In this document: piece by piece, positions 1 to 11,539 of the stretch
How the letters are laid out: each line of letters starts with the position of its first letter
Numbering within the stretch: position 1 is the first letter of the stretch
NCBI GenBank assembly: GCA_030340625.1
Contig: JAOPHQ010002276.1
Location: forward strand, 289,001-353,000
From: Merluccius polli
Lineage: Eukaryota; Chordata; Actinopteri; Gadiformes; Merlucciidae
Direction of reading: 5' to 3'
Length of the DNA: 64,000 nucleotides
Translations under genes and position numbers: made by a program
The notes under the pieces: model-generated
Databases searched by the model: none
What the model saw: only the letters and a program-made list of their open reading frames with translations
What the model was told of the DNA's origin: nothing

Positions 1-1
1 C

Positions 2-475
2 ATGCCGCAAGGGATCTCCGGGGCTCCGGCAACTTTCCAGAGAGTGATGGAACGAACCATTGGAGACATGAACTTTCTGGAAGTCCTGGTGTACCTAGAT
101 GATTTGATTGTTTTTGGCAAAACCATTGAGGAACATGAAGAGAGGTTGTTAAAAGTCCTTGACCGACTGAGAGAAGAAGGGCTAAAGTTATCCCTTGATA
201 AATGTCATTTCGGCCGAACCTCAGTCACCTATGTAGGACACATAGTCTCCCAAGATGGGATTGCTACAGATCCATCAAAGATAGATGCTGTTGTGTCCTG
301 GCCTAGGCCGAACACTGTGACAGAGCTCAGATCCTTTTTAGGGTTCTGCGGCTACTATCGACGTTTTGTGAGAGATTTTTCAAGATTGTGCCGCCCCCTT
401 AACGAAACTGCTGCAAGGGTGTCCATCTCGTACCCGGTCAAAGACCGTGAAAGCTGGAGAGCCCGTCACCATTAA
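2..475 (+). pseudogene. pol: Gypsy A reverse transcriptase, C-terminal part
   Basis: This is the polymerase palm of a Ty3/gypsy reverse transcriptase, which copies element RNA to DNA in cytoplasmic particles. The reading frame enters from outside the window. It shows MPQGISGAPATFQR (the LPQG-type motif), the catalytic YLDD at about residues 31-34, and the connection segment DGIATDPSKIDAVVSWP with SFLGFCGYYRRFVRDF, typical of gypsy RT just before RNase H. The homologous frame is lost between about 400 and 475, where the next piece continues in another frame, so the polyprotein is broken here. The identification is secure. The start is only the window edge, not a real initiation codon. Confidence 0.88.
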
Positions 476-2231
476 GACCTGCTTCAAGCCCTCGGAACCC
501 TTTGGCTCCAGGTGGAGTGAATGCTGTGAAGGTGCTTTCCAAGAGCTGAAGACCCGTTTGACGCAGGCACCAGTATTAGCTTTCGCTGATTCCCAGAAGC
601 CCTACGTTTTGCATGTTGATGCTAGTATGGACGGCCTAGGAGGTGTGTTATACCAGCAACATGGAGAGGGACTGCGGCCTGTTGCCTTCATTAGCAGGAC
701 TCTAGCTCCATCAGAGAAAAACTATCCCGCACATAAATTAGAGTTTTTAGCTCTAAAATGGGCCGTGGTTGACAGATTGCATGATTACCTGTATGGGGCC
801 CTGTTCGAAGTGAGAACTGACAACAACCCTTTGACCTATATTTTGACATCGGCAAAACTTGATGCAACTGGCCACAGATGGTTATCTGCATTGTCAACAT
901 ACAACTTTAGTCTCAAATATAGGCCAGGGCGGAATAACATTGATGCAGACTCTCTCTCAAGACGCCCATATCCGAGTTTGTCAGTTGCTGATGAATGGCA
1001 TGAGATATCAGTTCCAGGAGTACGAGCACTTTGCCAGTCTGTGTCAACAGGGACAGGACTAAGCCAGCTCCCCTGTTCCTGTGTCATTCAACGGATTGGT
1101 GCTCATGTCTCTGCTCTGCCCAAAGCCTACTGTCAGACAGCAGTTGTAATGACGGACCAGTTTCCCAGGTTCAGCTTGGATGAACTCCGAGCAGCTCAGC
1201 ACACTGATCCATGCCTGGGGAAAGTGTTCCTTGCTGTGCAACAGCACACACCTGCCAATAGAATCCAAGTAGACCACCCGGACATCCAGCTCTTAAAACG
1301 AGAATGGCACAAGCTGTCAGTTGATCAAGACCTACTTTACAGAACATTGATATTGTCTGACGGACGCCGTAGGAAGCAACTTGTGTTGCCCAAAGAGTTA
1401 CATAGTTTTGTCTTAGAATCCCTTCATGACCAGACTGGGCATTTGGGTTTTGACAAAACCTATGGTTTAGTCCGAGATAGATTTTTTTGGCCACGCATGA
1501 AAGCTGATGTTGAGTCATACTGCAAGTCTTGTGAGCGGTGTATAAAGAGAAAGACCCTGCCACAGAGAGCTGCACCCTTATCTCATATGCACAGTTCAGG
1601 GCCACTTGATCTCGTATGTATTGACTTTCTATCTATTGAACCCGACAGCCGTAATGTGTGCAACGTGCTAGTTGTAACTGACCACTTTACACGTTATGCG
1701 CAGGCTTTTCCAACGCGGGATCAGAAAGCCATAACTGTAGCAAGAACACTGTGGGAGAAGTATTTCATCCATTATGGTCTTCCAGCACGCATACATTCAG
1801 ATCAAGGGAGGGATTTTGAGAGCCAATTAGTGAAAGAGATGTTGACTATGTTGGGCGTCAGAAAATCTCGAACTACTCCTTATCACCCTCAAGGTGATCC
1901 GCAGCCGGAAAGGTTTAACCGGACACTTCTGAACATGTTGGGGACACTTGAACCGAGTCAAAAGCAGAAATGGAGTCAGCACATAGCACACCTTGTGCAC
2001 GCCTATAACTGTACTCCAAATGAATCCACTGGGTTCTCGCCATACTTCCTCATGTTTGGAAGAGAAGCAAGATTGCCAGTGGATGTCTGTTTTGGTGTGT
2101 CTGCCGATGGTACTTCACCTGCATCATATACCAAGTACGTGTCAACAATGAAAAAGGAACTTCAAGCAGCGTACCAGTTGGCTCAGAGTACTGCTGCCAA
2201 GTTGAATCAAGAAAGAAGAAGACAGATATGA
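447..2231 (+). pseudogene. pol: Gypsy A RNase H and integrase
   Basis: This is the middle of the gypsy A polyprotein, 594 codons open. RNase H begins near residue 55 (HVDASMDGLGGVLYQ) and includes EFLALKWAV and TDNNPLTYI; RPGRNNIDADSLSRRP closes it. Integrase follows, with an HHCC zinc module (H-D-Q-T-G-H then C-K-S-C-E-R-C, about residues 325-370) and a catalytic core. Its acidic triad is D393 (VCIDFLS), D452 (HSDQGRDF) and E488 (PQPERFNR), giving the expected D-35-E spacing. RNase H removes RNA from hybrids and integrase inserts the cDNA. The frame is shifted from both neighbours, near 400-475 and near 2215-2230. The ATG at 447 is incidental. Confidence 0.9.
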
Positions 2232-2238
2232 TCAGAAA

Positions 2239-2928
2239 GTGCACTACCATGCCTTGAGTCCTGGAGATAGAGTTCTCATTCGTAACCTTGGCCTAAAAGG
2301 GAAACAGAAGCTAGCTGATCGCTGGAACTCAAGCCTTTACGTAGTTGACAGCCAGATGTCTGACCTTCCAGTGTATCGACTAAAGCCAGTGGATGGCAAG
2401 GGACCCTCAAAAGTGATGCACCGAAATCACATTCTACCTTTAGGACAAGAAGTTAGACTGAGTGTTGAGAGTGACCCAAAGCTTGTCTGTCCTCCCAGAG
2501 CCCTTAGGCGAAGGAAAGCTAAAGAACAAAATGGATCTACAGCAACGAATCCTGAACCCATGCCTGAAGAACCTCAGAGAGTATATTCTTCCTCAGATTC
2601 AGAGTCTGAATTTGGATATTATCCGGGAGATTTTAATCTAGCTCAGACCCCTAGATCAGGTACTCAAGACTCAGTATCTGTAGAGTGGGACACGTCCGCT
2701 TTACTTATATCAGAACCTCCCGTCATAGACACCTATTTATCAGAGGTAGAGTGTGAATTCACGGCTGATACGCCAACAACAGAGTCTGAGTCTATTATTG
2801 AGGCACCAGAAATGGACGCTGACCCAGCTGAGTCTGAGGCTGAAGTAGCCCCTAAAGATATGGTATTGAACCAAGATTGTGTGTTGGATACTGTGCCTTT
2901 GGAGCAGTCAGATGTAGGAAGTACTTAA
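2239..2928 (+). pseudogene. pol: Gypsy A integrase C-terminal module and acidic tail
   Basis: The frame resumes after a second frameshift. The homologous reading already begins about 15 bases upstream of this ATG, with YDQKVHYHALSPGDRVL. The first ~65 residues form the small barrel after the integrase core (PGDRVLIRNLGLKGKQKLAD, VYRLKPVDG, KVMHRNHILPL), the GPY/F-type region that helps bind DNA. The remaining ~150 residues are rich in D, E, S and T, with no recognised domain and no chromodomain. The equivalent region of gypsy B ends in a similar acidic tail, so this is a family trait rather than random read-through. Confidence 0.8.
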
Positions 2929-3273
2929 CAGCCCTATGTAGTTAGAAGATCTGGGAGGGAACGGAAACCCGCTGAACGGTTTACTTATGACACTTTAGGA
3001 GAGCCTGCTGTGTTAACCCCAAGGAGTTGTAATGTTTTTTTGGCCGCTACAGAGGCTGCTCAGTTTCCAGATCACTTTGGGCAGATCACATGCATGGTGG
3101 TGTGATCGTCGGGCTTTGTGTGGGACGTGCATTAAGCTGCCTGGCCCTTCCTCTGCACTTTGCGTAGTGTAGCTGTGCTTGGCAGCACCTACTGTTGTTT
3201 GCTGTTGAGAACCTAGTTTGGGGATACCATGTAGAACAGCATGGGGGCATGCTGTGGTTTGGTGGGGGGAGTG

Positions 3274-3998
3274 TGTAAGGCCCTGTAAAATCATGCTTTA
3301 TTGCAAATGGTTCTTCAGTATAGCAGTATAGTGGGAAATAGCAGTAGGACTCTATTTCCCAGAATCCTGTGTTTCATTTCCTTTTGGCCAATGATAAGCT
3401 TTCTTTTCGGAGAGTTTTTTTTTCTCTCGCTCACGTGTGGTGGAAGCTGGGTGGATGCACGCTGCTGTGGTTGGGCAAGCTAATGTTTGGAGACTTAACC
3501 TTACAATAGTCTAAATCGTGTACAACAGTTAAACCCTGTATGTTCAGGTTATTCTTTTTGTTTTCTGTGTATGAGTCCGAGAAGTTTAGTGCTAAACAAC
3601 CGCATGGAAAAGTTTCCTCGCCATGTTAGCATGACTAAGTTTACCTTAGAGTTAGCGGACTAGCTTGCATTGCATGAGTTGACTGCTGTTGGGACTGTAT
3701 GTACCGCGAGGACCACGGGAAAGAAAAAACGGTCAAGACGCCTTCAGATGATCAGTGAGCTGCTGCCGGTAGCCTAAAACCCCGGCTACCAGAAGTGCTT
3801 GCCTGGACATCGTTTGTTTCAGCGCCCACACCTGGCTGTCGTTACGGTTGCGTGAGTACTCCGACATTGAAATTGAACCAGTGGAAGATCGCGACATGGG
3901 ACTGTGTAAAAGCAGCCTGCGACAACAAGTGTGATTGACACACGATTCACTGTTCACTATTCACACGGGATTAAAACTACATGTGCACCAACGTAACA
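3274..3998 (+). repeat. Probable 3' LTR of gypsy A (end uncertain)
   Basis: The region follows a G-rich polypurine tract and starts TGTAAGG, similar to the TGTAACC start of gypsy B. An ATTAAA at about 3969 could be the poly(A) signal, with the LTR ending GTAACA. A second candidate end is GGGTTACA at 4652, which would make it about 1.38 kb. The matching 5' LTR is outside the window, so neither end can be proven here. Confidence 0.45.
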
Positions 3999-4807
3999 AC
4001 TGGGCCCCAACGTGTTTAGCTCTACCAAGCGCTTGGTTAGGTTTATATGGTATATCTCATACAAATTAGTTTGAACTGTGTGGGTTATGACTGTGTACTA
4101 CTTCTGTGATTTGCATAGCGGGTAACATATTGTTTCTTTGATTGTTTGCTCAGGTGAAACAAGTGAAAATATGTTGGGTTTAAGCTATGGTTTAAATAAG
4201 GTTATAGCTCATTAGAAGCATACCAATTCACCGAGGTTTCAGGCTAAATGAAACAGACTATTTGAGTTATTGAAATAGCTTTAAGGTGATTTTGAGAAGT
4301 CTGTGTGGGTTTTTGACTACTCTATTTTTATTTGATGCTTAGAGGGAGTAAACCTGTTTTATGTTTTTTTATGTTTGATATACTAAAAATAAATGTTATG
4401 TGCTTTAAGTTTACATACATTGTTGCAGAGCATTATTAATTTTTCTGGGGAATTACATTTCATGCCAGGGATACTGGTAAAGTATTTTCTCAGTGGAGGC
4501 ACCGCCCGCATTACTTTATTTACATCTGAGAATAGTAGACAGGAAGTCCAGTAATCCCATCATCACTAGCTGGAGACTCAGGATCCTGTTTGTTTAGAGT
4601 ATATGAGTGTGACCCCAGTGTAGGTTATAACACTAGGGAAAAAGGGGTTACATTAGCAATTCATTTTACAATTGAATTTAGTTAGCCCAAACATGAAGGT
4701 GTTGGCTCAGCTGTGGCATGCTTACTAGCTTGGGTCACGCAGGTAGAATGTGATAGAGACGTACCCAGCGCCGTTTAAGTAGGTTTTGTCTGTATTAATT
4801 TTGTATT
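3999..4807. other. No gene seen; possible extension of the gypsy A LTR
   Basis: This is AT-rich sequence with no long open frame and no recognised motif. It may belong to a longer gypsy A LTR ending at about 4652. Nothing else is supported. Confidence 0.3.
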
Positions 4808-4815
4808 GTATGTTT

Positions 4816-5429
4816 GGTAACACTTTACAATAAGGTACGCAAAACGCGGGTAGTTACTGAGGAACGAATGAGTAACGAATGATGAACGACCAGGGCCCTA
4901 ACTGGGGCCCTAACGGGCCCTAAGTGACAGTTACTCAGTAACTACTGAGGAGTTACTGGTAAACAGACTAGGGGACTACTGTATTCGTTACTGAGTAACT
5001 GTCACTTATGCCCTGTTAGGGTTCCAGTTAGGGCCCTGGTTGTTCATCATTCGTTACTCAGTAACGAATACAGTAGTCCCCTAGTCTGTTTACCAGTAAT
5101 TCCTCAGTAGTTACTGAGTAACTGTTACTGAGTAACTGTCACAATGATGAACGACCAGGGCCCCAGTTAGGGCCCTGGTCGTTCATCATTCGTTACTCAT
5201 TCGTTCCTCAGTAACTACCCACGTTTTGCGTACCTTACTGTAAAGTGTTACCCATCATTCGTTGCTCAGTAACGAATACAGTAGTCCCCTAGTCTGTTTA
5301 CCAGTAACTCCTCAGTAGTTACTGAGTAACTGTCACTTAGGGCCCCAGTTAGGGCCCCAGTTAGGGCCCTGGTCATTCATCATTCGTTACTCATTCGTTC
5401 CTCAGTAACTACCCGCGTAAAGTGTTACC
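4816..5429. mobile_element. hAT-type MITE with compound inverted repeats
   Basis: The ends are perfect inverted repeats (GGTAACACTTTAC and GTAAAGTGTTACC). An exact 8-bp duplication, GTATGTTT, flanks them at 4808-4815 and 5430-5437, as expected for the hAT superfamily. There is no coding capacity. The interior is built from blocks of GTTACTGAGTAAC, AACGAATGA and GGGCCCTAA in both orientations. An extra internal terminal repeat ends at 5252, so the copy looks like one MITE fused to a second partial one. Confidence 0.85.
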
Positions 5430-5437
5430 GTATGTTT

Positions 5438-5964
5438 AAAATATCAATGCCGATGTGTAACATTTTAAGGAATATAGTGGTTGTTAAATGTGTAGGTGCA
5501 TAACTATGACTAAGAGTGAAGAGTATTTAGGTGCATTTAAGGTTAAATGAATAACGGCAGTAGGGGCGGTATTGGACAACGCCTATTATGCCGTTTGTGT
5601 AAAGGTGCCGTACGTGTATTTTTCCAATTGTGTAGTTCTTTAAGGGGACAATACATATTTGTTTGTTGAAGTTCATTGAAGAGAAAATGTATATATTTTC
5701 TATAGTATTGGCTGTTAAAGGAACGGTGTGTGTATTTTCTATTGTGCATTGCTTTGGAAGTGTGGTTCAGACATTTGTGTGTTGTGAAGTTTGGTGAACA
5801 TGTAATGTATTTTGCTCATTCATTACACTTTGGACTTGAAGCCAGCAACATCGTGTTCGCTTCATTTCTTTCTATTTCCCCTTTAAAGGGGCATAACAAT
5901 AACGCTTGGTCACCAGCACCTGGGCATCATATTGAATATGATGGTGCCTGGTAACCAGCACCTA
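5438..5964. other. No gene seen
   Basis: AT-rich single-copy-looking sequence. A short imperfect palindrome lies around 5908-5966 (GGTCACCAGCACC and GGTAACCAGCACC on either side of ATTGAATATGAT). No supported coding region. Confidence 0.3.
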
Positions 5965-6484
5965 GTCATTATAATGGGTCCTGACTGTTAAAACCTGCAT
6001 GTGTCATCAAACAGGGGGCTCTGAATCGTGCATTACTTATATTTATATTAGCACACGCTGATACTTTTATGTATGATGTGGCATTACGTGTGTGGTCCTG
6101 GCCCTGAAATCTTGGTTAGAAGATTGGGATTGGACGATTCATTTCAATGGCACTTTCCCAGCCACAGCTACAGTTGGACAGTGCCAATGCTAATCATCAT
6201 AATGGGTCGTGACTGTTAAAACCTGCATGTTCTGTGTGTCATCAAACAGGGGGCTCTGAATCGGAAAACACACACATACATTGCAATTTACACAAATATT
6301 ACACCACAAAATAATTTCATGCATTACTTATATTTATATTAGCACACGCTGATACTTTTATGTATGATGTGGCATTACGTGTGTGGTCCTGGCCCTGAAA
6401 TCTTGGTTAGAGGATTGGGATTGGACGATTCATTTCAATGGCACTTTCCCAGCCGCAGCTACAGTTGGACAGCGCCAGTGCTAA
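5965..6484 (+). repeat. Two-copy tandem duplication, ~228 and ~292 bp
   Basis: The stretch from CATTATAATGGGTCC to CAATGCTAATCA (5965-6192) is repeated at 6193-6484 with few changes. Copy 2 carries about 65 extra bases (AAAACACACACATACATTGC onward) between GGCTCTGAATCG and TGCATTACTTATA. No coding signal. Confidence 0.85.
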
Positions 6485-6735
6485 TCAAGTGTATCATTAC
6501 CATATAACTGACACACACACATCAATCCTGAGATTCCCAGCATGTATTTTCACATGTTGATGAACACTTCATAATAATCCCAGCTTTGAATTCATGAATA
6601 CATTTAACAATTTAATTTCAGGTGAACTGGGACTTTAAAATGGTTACTGCACACTGTTATGCAGGAACATGTATGATCAAATCACCAACACTTAGCATAT
6701 GGAGCTGCTTTATGAAATGAATCCACTGCACAAAC

Positions 6736-6816
6736 ACTCTCTCTCTCTCTCCTTCACTCTCTCTCTCTTTCACTCTGTGTGTGTGTGAGAGAGAGAGGGA
6801 GAAAGAGAGAGAGAGC
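6736..6816. repeat. (CT)n/(GT)n/(GA)n compound microsatellite
   Basis: Runs of CT, then GT, then GA. Simple repeat. Confidence 0.95.
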
Positions 6817-6991
6817 ATAGCTATGCACTCGGCTATTTGATTGTAAGCCGGTTAATGGAAGGGTAATGCTGTGCCATGAGGCTGGCTCTAATAGCTAGTC
6901 CACCCAGGGGACACGTTAGCTTGCATGGCTGTGCACATGTACCTTCTCTTATCTCCCTATCCAAGCAAAGGAGAGAGCGAGAGTGGAGTAA

Positions 6992-6992
<1 letters not shown>

Positions 6993-7060
<68 letters not shown>

Positions 7061-7132
7061 GAGAAGGCAGAGAGAGAGAGAGAGCGAGAAAGCAGAGAGA
7101 GAGAGAGAAAGCAGAGAGAGAGAGAGAGAGAG
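6993..7132. repeat. (GA)n microsatellite
   Basis: About 32 uninterrupted GA units, then interrupted GA blocks. Open frames here translate only to R/E or S/L repeats. Confidence 0.97.
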
Positions 7133-7431
7133 ATGGAGGAAGAGCAGGCTGATTAATGCTGCGTGTTTCCCTTGCCTTCCACCATATACCCCAGATACAC
7201 ATGTGCGCACAAATGCAAATGAAGTGAGCAACAACATCAACGAGCACGTCTGTCCCGTGGTCCCCCCCACCCCCTCATTGGCTCTGTCCCAGTGCCTTCT
7301 CCCCAGTCAGCAGCAGATTTCCTCTAGAACAACATTCACAGGATTACTTGTCAAGCTCCACTTGTTCCTAATAGCCCCGTCTGCAGCAGTCTGCACCGGA
7401 ATAACTCACACTGATGAAGTCCGCTCACATT

Positions 7432-7463
<32 letters not shown>

Positions 7464-7495
7464 CTTATTATGCATGCAAGCATTCACATGCGCGT

Positions 7496-7535
<40 letters not shown>

Positions 7536-7589
7536 ACACATGCACATAATATGCACACACAAGGCATCCTTGCATACACACAAATACAG

Positions 7590-7623
<34 letters not shown>

Positions 7624-7671
7624 GCATACTATTTGCATCTGGACAAATACAAATACACACACACACACAAG
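7432..7671. repeat. (CA)n microsatellite cluster
   Basis: Four CA tracts separated by short unique spacers. Open frames across it are low-complexity H/T or C/V. Confidence 0.97.
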
Positions 7672-8215
7672 TGTGGATGTAATAGAGGTGTCCTCTTCCA
7701 TAGCAGTATATTTGGTAGCACCACTTAGCTCATTTGCAACAACAAACTCACTAGAATGCAGATTGTGACCATGGAGACAACAGTGCATCAGCAGTGTTTT
7801 GTTGGCAATACACTCATATCACAAAAAGTACTACAGCTATGCAACGAAAGGAAGGTGGATCGTTATGATTATGTGTGACATCAGTGGAGCATCTAATCCC
7901 AACTTCAGAATGCTCAATCTCCTGTTGCCAGTCATCGGGATTAGGAGATTTCAGGGATTACAGGGCGAGTGGAGGGAATGTAAGTAAGCAAATAATTCCT
8001 TTCCAGAATTGTTCTTTTTAGACTGTAGTGCTGTGCAAAAATGAAAAGAAAACCCACTAAATAAATAAATAAAAACATCCCAAGGGTCAGATGAAAAACC
8101 CAAGGTTTCTCATTGCTACTAATTATTTATTTCTATTCAGTTTTGTCCACCAGAGGAAGTCTTGCTAAGCGCACACATATTCCTCGTCTTGCCATCAGCA
8201 TTCTTTGTATTAAAT
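7672..8215. other. No gene seen
   Basis: Ordinary AT-rich sequence with a short TAAA tetranucleotide run near 8057-8074. No supported feature. Confidence 0.3.
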
Positions 8216-8219
8216 CAGT

Positions 8220-8259
8220 GGTTCTCAACCGGTGGGGCGCGCCCCACCGGTTGAGAACC
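8220..8259. repeat. Perfect 40-bp palindrome of the hAT end
   Basis: Two copies of the 20-bp terminal sequence GGTTCTCAACCGGTGGGGCG meet head to head with no spacer, centred on CGCG at 8239/8240. Confidence 0.95.
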
Positions 8260-9002
8260 AACAACCTTCTCAGGCTGGGCCCCCCCCAAAACTGGTTCAT
8301 TGCAGTTGGGACCCCCCCCCCCCCATTGTTGACGGGGGAGGCGTGTGCGATCGTAACACTCCTCGGACCTATATGGGGGTATTATTGAGACAATATTATT
8401 TGTGTGTGCGTATCTCAATCTGTGTACCGGTATTCACATTTGTGTGTGCGTAATAAGATTTGTCTGTCTGTATTCACATTTGTGTGTGTGTAAAAAAAAT
8501 CTGTGTGTCTGTATTCGTTTTGCAAGTAAAGACAAATCTGCAAATGTGTACAGAGATCTGTAAGTGTACACACATCTGTGAATGTGTAAACAGATCTGTA
8601 CATGCGTACTGAGATCTGTAAATGTCTGTCATCAGTTATAACTCAGGCGGGAGCTCTGATTGGCCGTCTTTTTACACGTGGATTTTGGCACACTTCTGCC
8701 GTGCAGATCTGCAAATGCGATCCGTGTGTAAAAACGATTTGTCTGTAACTTCACGCAATACAGTCTACACACCACTAGTCGGCGCGTATATGTACAGATC
8801 TGTTTACACATTCACAGATGTGTGTACAGTTACAGATCTCTGTACACATTTGCAGATTTGTCTGCACTTGCAAAACGAATACAGACACACAGATTTTTTT
8901 ACACACACACAAATGTGAATACAGACACACAAATCTTATCACAAACACACAAATGTGAATACACACAAATGTGAATACACACAAATCTTATTACACACAC
9001 AA

Positions 9003-9420
9003 TAAGGGGGGGGCGAAGGGGGCGGTGGGTGCGCGCAATAGTAACACACCGCGGACCTACGGCCGACGGGGGACGGGGGGGACGGGGGGGGGGGGGGGGG
9101 GGGGGGCGAAGGGGGCGGTGGGTGCGCGCAATAGTAACACACGGTGGGTGCGCGCAATAGTAACACACCGCGGACCTACGGCCGACGGGGGGGGGGGGGG
9201 GGGGGGGGGGGCGAAGGGGGCGGTGGGGTGCGCGCAATAGTAACACACGGTGGGTGCGCGCAATAGTAACACACCGCGGACCTACGGCCGACGGGGGGGG
9301 CGAAGGGGGGCGGTGGGGTGCGCGCAATAGTAACACACGGTGGGTGCTGCGCGCAATAGTAAGGGGGGGGGGGGGGGGGGGGGTGCGCGCAATAGTAACA
9401 CACCGCGGACCTATGGCCAA

Positions 9421-9460
<40 letters not shown>

Positions 9461-9500
9461 GCGCGTAATAGTAACACACCGCGGACCTACCACCGGCGGG
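9003..9500 (+). repeat. G-rich minisatellite with poly-G tracts
   Basis: Repeated units contain GCGCAATAGTAACACACC and GCGGACCTACGGCCGAC, joined by G runs up to about 38 long (for example 9421-9459). A single related unit (GCGATCGTAACACTCC, CGGACCTATATGGG) lies inverted-side at 8347-8377. Strong quadruplex-forming potential is expected on the G strand. Confidence 0.9.
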
Positions 9501-9531
9501 GCGGGTGCGCGGTGTGTTACTATTGCGCTCT

Positions 9532-9644
9532 CAAAAAGGAGGACAAATACGCGTCCGGCTTGACGCTGCGCCGGACGCCGGACAGGGCTTTGAAAAACCG
9601 GACAGTCCGGCCTAAAGCCGGGCGCGTATTTGTCCTCCTTTTTG
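9532..9644. repeat. 113-bp hairpin/MITE-like inverted repeat
   Basis: Perfect 22-bp arms (CAAAAAGGAGGACAAATACG... and its complement) enclose 69 bp that also contain short GCCGGAC-type inverted repeats. No duplication flanks it. Confidence 0.85.
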
Positions 9645-9690
9645 AACCCGCGCCCCCCCACCGGTTGAGAACCACTGCTCTAATAGGTCT

Positions 9691-9692
<2 letters not shown>

Positions 9693-9741
<49 letters not shown>

Positions 9742-9839
9742 GACATTAAGACACACACACACACACACAAACTAAGACATTAACACACACACACACACAC
9801 ACACACTAACACACACTCACAAACTAAGACATTATGACA

Positions 9840-9879
<40 letters not shown>
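9693..9879. repeat. (CA)n microsatellite array
   Basis: Several CA tracts separated by the recurring spacer ACTAAGACATTA, so the spacer itself has been copied with the tract. Confidence 0.97.
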
Positions 9880-9880
<1 letters not shown>

Positions 9881-10098
9881 AGACAACATTTAAGATACAA
9901 ACAAAGAAACGCAACACGACGCACAAACACAAACAGTTTCCGCCCTGGCCTGCTGTGCCAAGTGCTCTGCTGTTCTAATTAAAGGTGAATCTTCACACCA
10001 GGGGGGGCAAGGGAAGTGTACGGCGATATGTGAGTGACACGTGCACACTGAGCTGTTACACTGCACACAGTGGGGTGCTGCTCCCAGACCTGCAGGTA

Positions 10099-10124
10099 CA
10101 CACACACACACACACACACACACA
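10099..10124. repeat. (CA)n microsatellite
   Basis: Short CA tract. Confidence 0.9.
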
Positions 10125-11289
10125 GTTATAAATTAAAGAATCCTTGATGTGAAGGAGATGGAATGTGTTTTGTTCAACTCTCAGCAGGACGTGTTTCTTC
10201 AGATAATTAATGTGAGTGCACAAGCTCTCGGGATGTGCACTTCTCTGTGTGAATGTGCGAATACCTGTGTATGTGTGACTGCGGGTGGGTGTAGGTATCA
10301 GTGTGTCTGTGTGTGTCAGTTTATTGTGTGGCTGGCTGCTGAAGTATTGTTGTTTGTTGACAGACACAGAAGACAGAAATAAAGAAAGTTTTTTGTTTTC
10401 ATCATTTCCTGTGAGCACTGTTGTGTTGACATGTAGTTTATATGAACAGGAGGACAGTGTAAGAGCAGCTCACTGGAAGAACCCCAACAGACGTAACCCT
10501 TCTTATCTTGAACCAAATCGTTTAGAAGTCACAGTGGACCGTTTGGCTAAAATCCCCTCATTATCCGTGGGAGGAAGAAAGTTGTGCTGACTCGTTCTGT
10601 TGAGTGTGTGTTGTGTTGTTTTGTGTGTATGTGTGTTTTTTCCCATACAGCAGCAAGGTTGTAGATGAGCCAATAATAATCTGCTGAGTTAACAGGAGCA
10701 GAGTGTCTGCTGTTGAATATGGAGACTAGAAGACTCACATGACTACTCCATGTCTCTCTCCCTCCCTCTCTCTCTATGTCACTCTCCCTCCCTCTGGTAA
10801 TGGTGAGGCTGGTGTGATCACTGTGTTTAGCCCCCTCTCTCTCGGGGTCTGAGGGCCCGGTAATGAGGCGACCCCGTTTTGACTGCTGCATCGCTGCTGC
10901 TTAGTAAAAATATTAACCCACTGCTTCACCAACCATAGTATAAATATCAACACGCTGCTTCACCACGCAGTCCAACCTTACCAAATGATCTCCTTATGTC
11001 TCTGCTTTTTTAGAGCTCCCCCTTTATACCCCCCACTCTCTCTCTCTATGTCTCTCTCTCCCGCCCATCTGTCTCTCTAACTATGGATGGCTCCCCCAGC
11101 GGGTCTCTTATCATGTGGTACAGTGCTATCATCTAAAAAGAGAAAATTACTCTGAAGAGTCTTGCAGTGTGTGTGTGTATGTGGCCGGCTGGCTTTTTCT
11201 TTCGTTTCTTTCTTATTATTACTCTTTGTTTTTTTTGTACAAAAGCGGCATGACATCACACTCATTTGTTCCACCCTCGGGTGCTGTGC

Positions 11290-11294
<5 letters not shown>
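10125..11294. other. No gene seen
   Basis: Mixed sequence with scattered CT-rich patches (10750-10800, 11035-11075). Frames are short and low-complexity. Nothing recognised. Confidence 0.3.

Positions 11295-11343
<49 letters not shown>
11295..11343. repeat. (GA)n microsatellite
   Basis: About 24 GA units. Confidence 0.95.
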
Positions 11344-11347
<4 letters not shown>

Positions 11348-11539
11348 AAGTGATGAATATACTGGCAAAATGTTTTTATGATATGAAGTCAGGGAGATGC
11401 TCAGGAACTCTGATTTAAGTATGTGTGTGTAATATTTAAATACAGCAAAAGGAACCCACAGAAGGACTGAGAGATAAAGAGCCATTGTACAAATATTGAC
11501 CTATGTCTACCTGTCTTTCTATCATCAAGCCATCTATTC

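Larger units (their letters stand above)
1..3998 (+). mobile_element. Ty3/gypsy retrotransposon A, 3' part (truncated by window start)
   Basis: The pol remains at 2-2928 are followed by an A/T-poor spacer and a purine tract (GGTGGGGGGAGTG, about 3261-3273). A probable 3' LTR then starts TGTAAGG at 3274. The LTR end is uncertain. GTAACA at 3998, about 25 bases after an ATTAAA signal, is preferred; GGGTTACA at 4652 is an alternative. The 5' LTR, gag and most of RT lie outside the window. Two frameshifts in pol mean this copy is dead. It resembles gypsy B at 48136-56532 in domain order and motifs but is clearly a different family. Confidence 0.8.
8216..9677. mobile_element. hAT-ended foldback region with internal minisatellite
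   Basis: The outer ends are CAGTGGTTCTCAACCGG and its inverse ending in CACTG at 9677, a hAT (Charlie-like) terminus. The flanking 8-mers (TATTAAAT and CTCTAATA) do not match, so the ends may come from different insertions. Inside, a GT-rich block at about 8400-8620 is inverted at about 8785-9000 around a ~165-bp centre, forming a giant hairpin. A G-rich minisatellite and another 113-bp hairpin fill the right side. There is no transposase. Confidence 0.65.

Noticed and set aside
6833..7682. Several long open frames of S/L, R/E and H/T repeats
   Set aside because: They are translations of GA and CA microsatellites, open in several frames at once with no normal composition.
9003..9500. Possible CRISPR-like array
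   Set aside because: Units are of variable length, joined by poly-G and without unique spacers. It is a minisatellite in eukaryotic DNA.
8899..9775. Proline- and glycine-rich frames up to 192 codons
   Set aside because: They come from the poly-G minisatellite and CA repeats.
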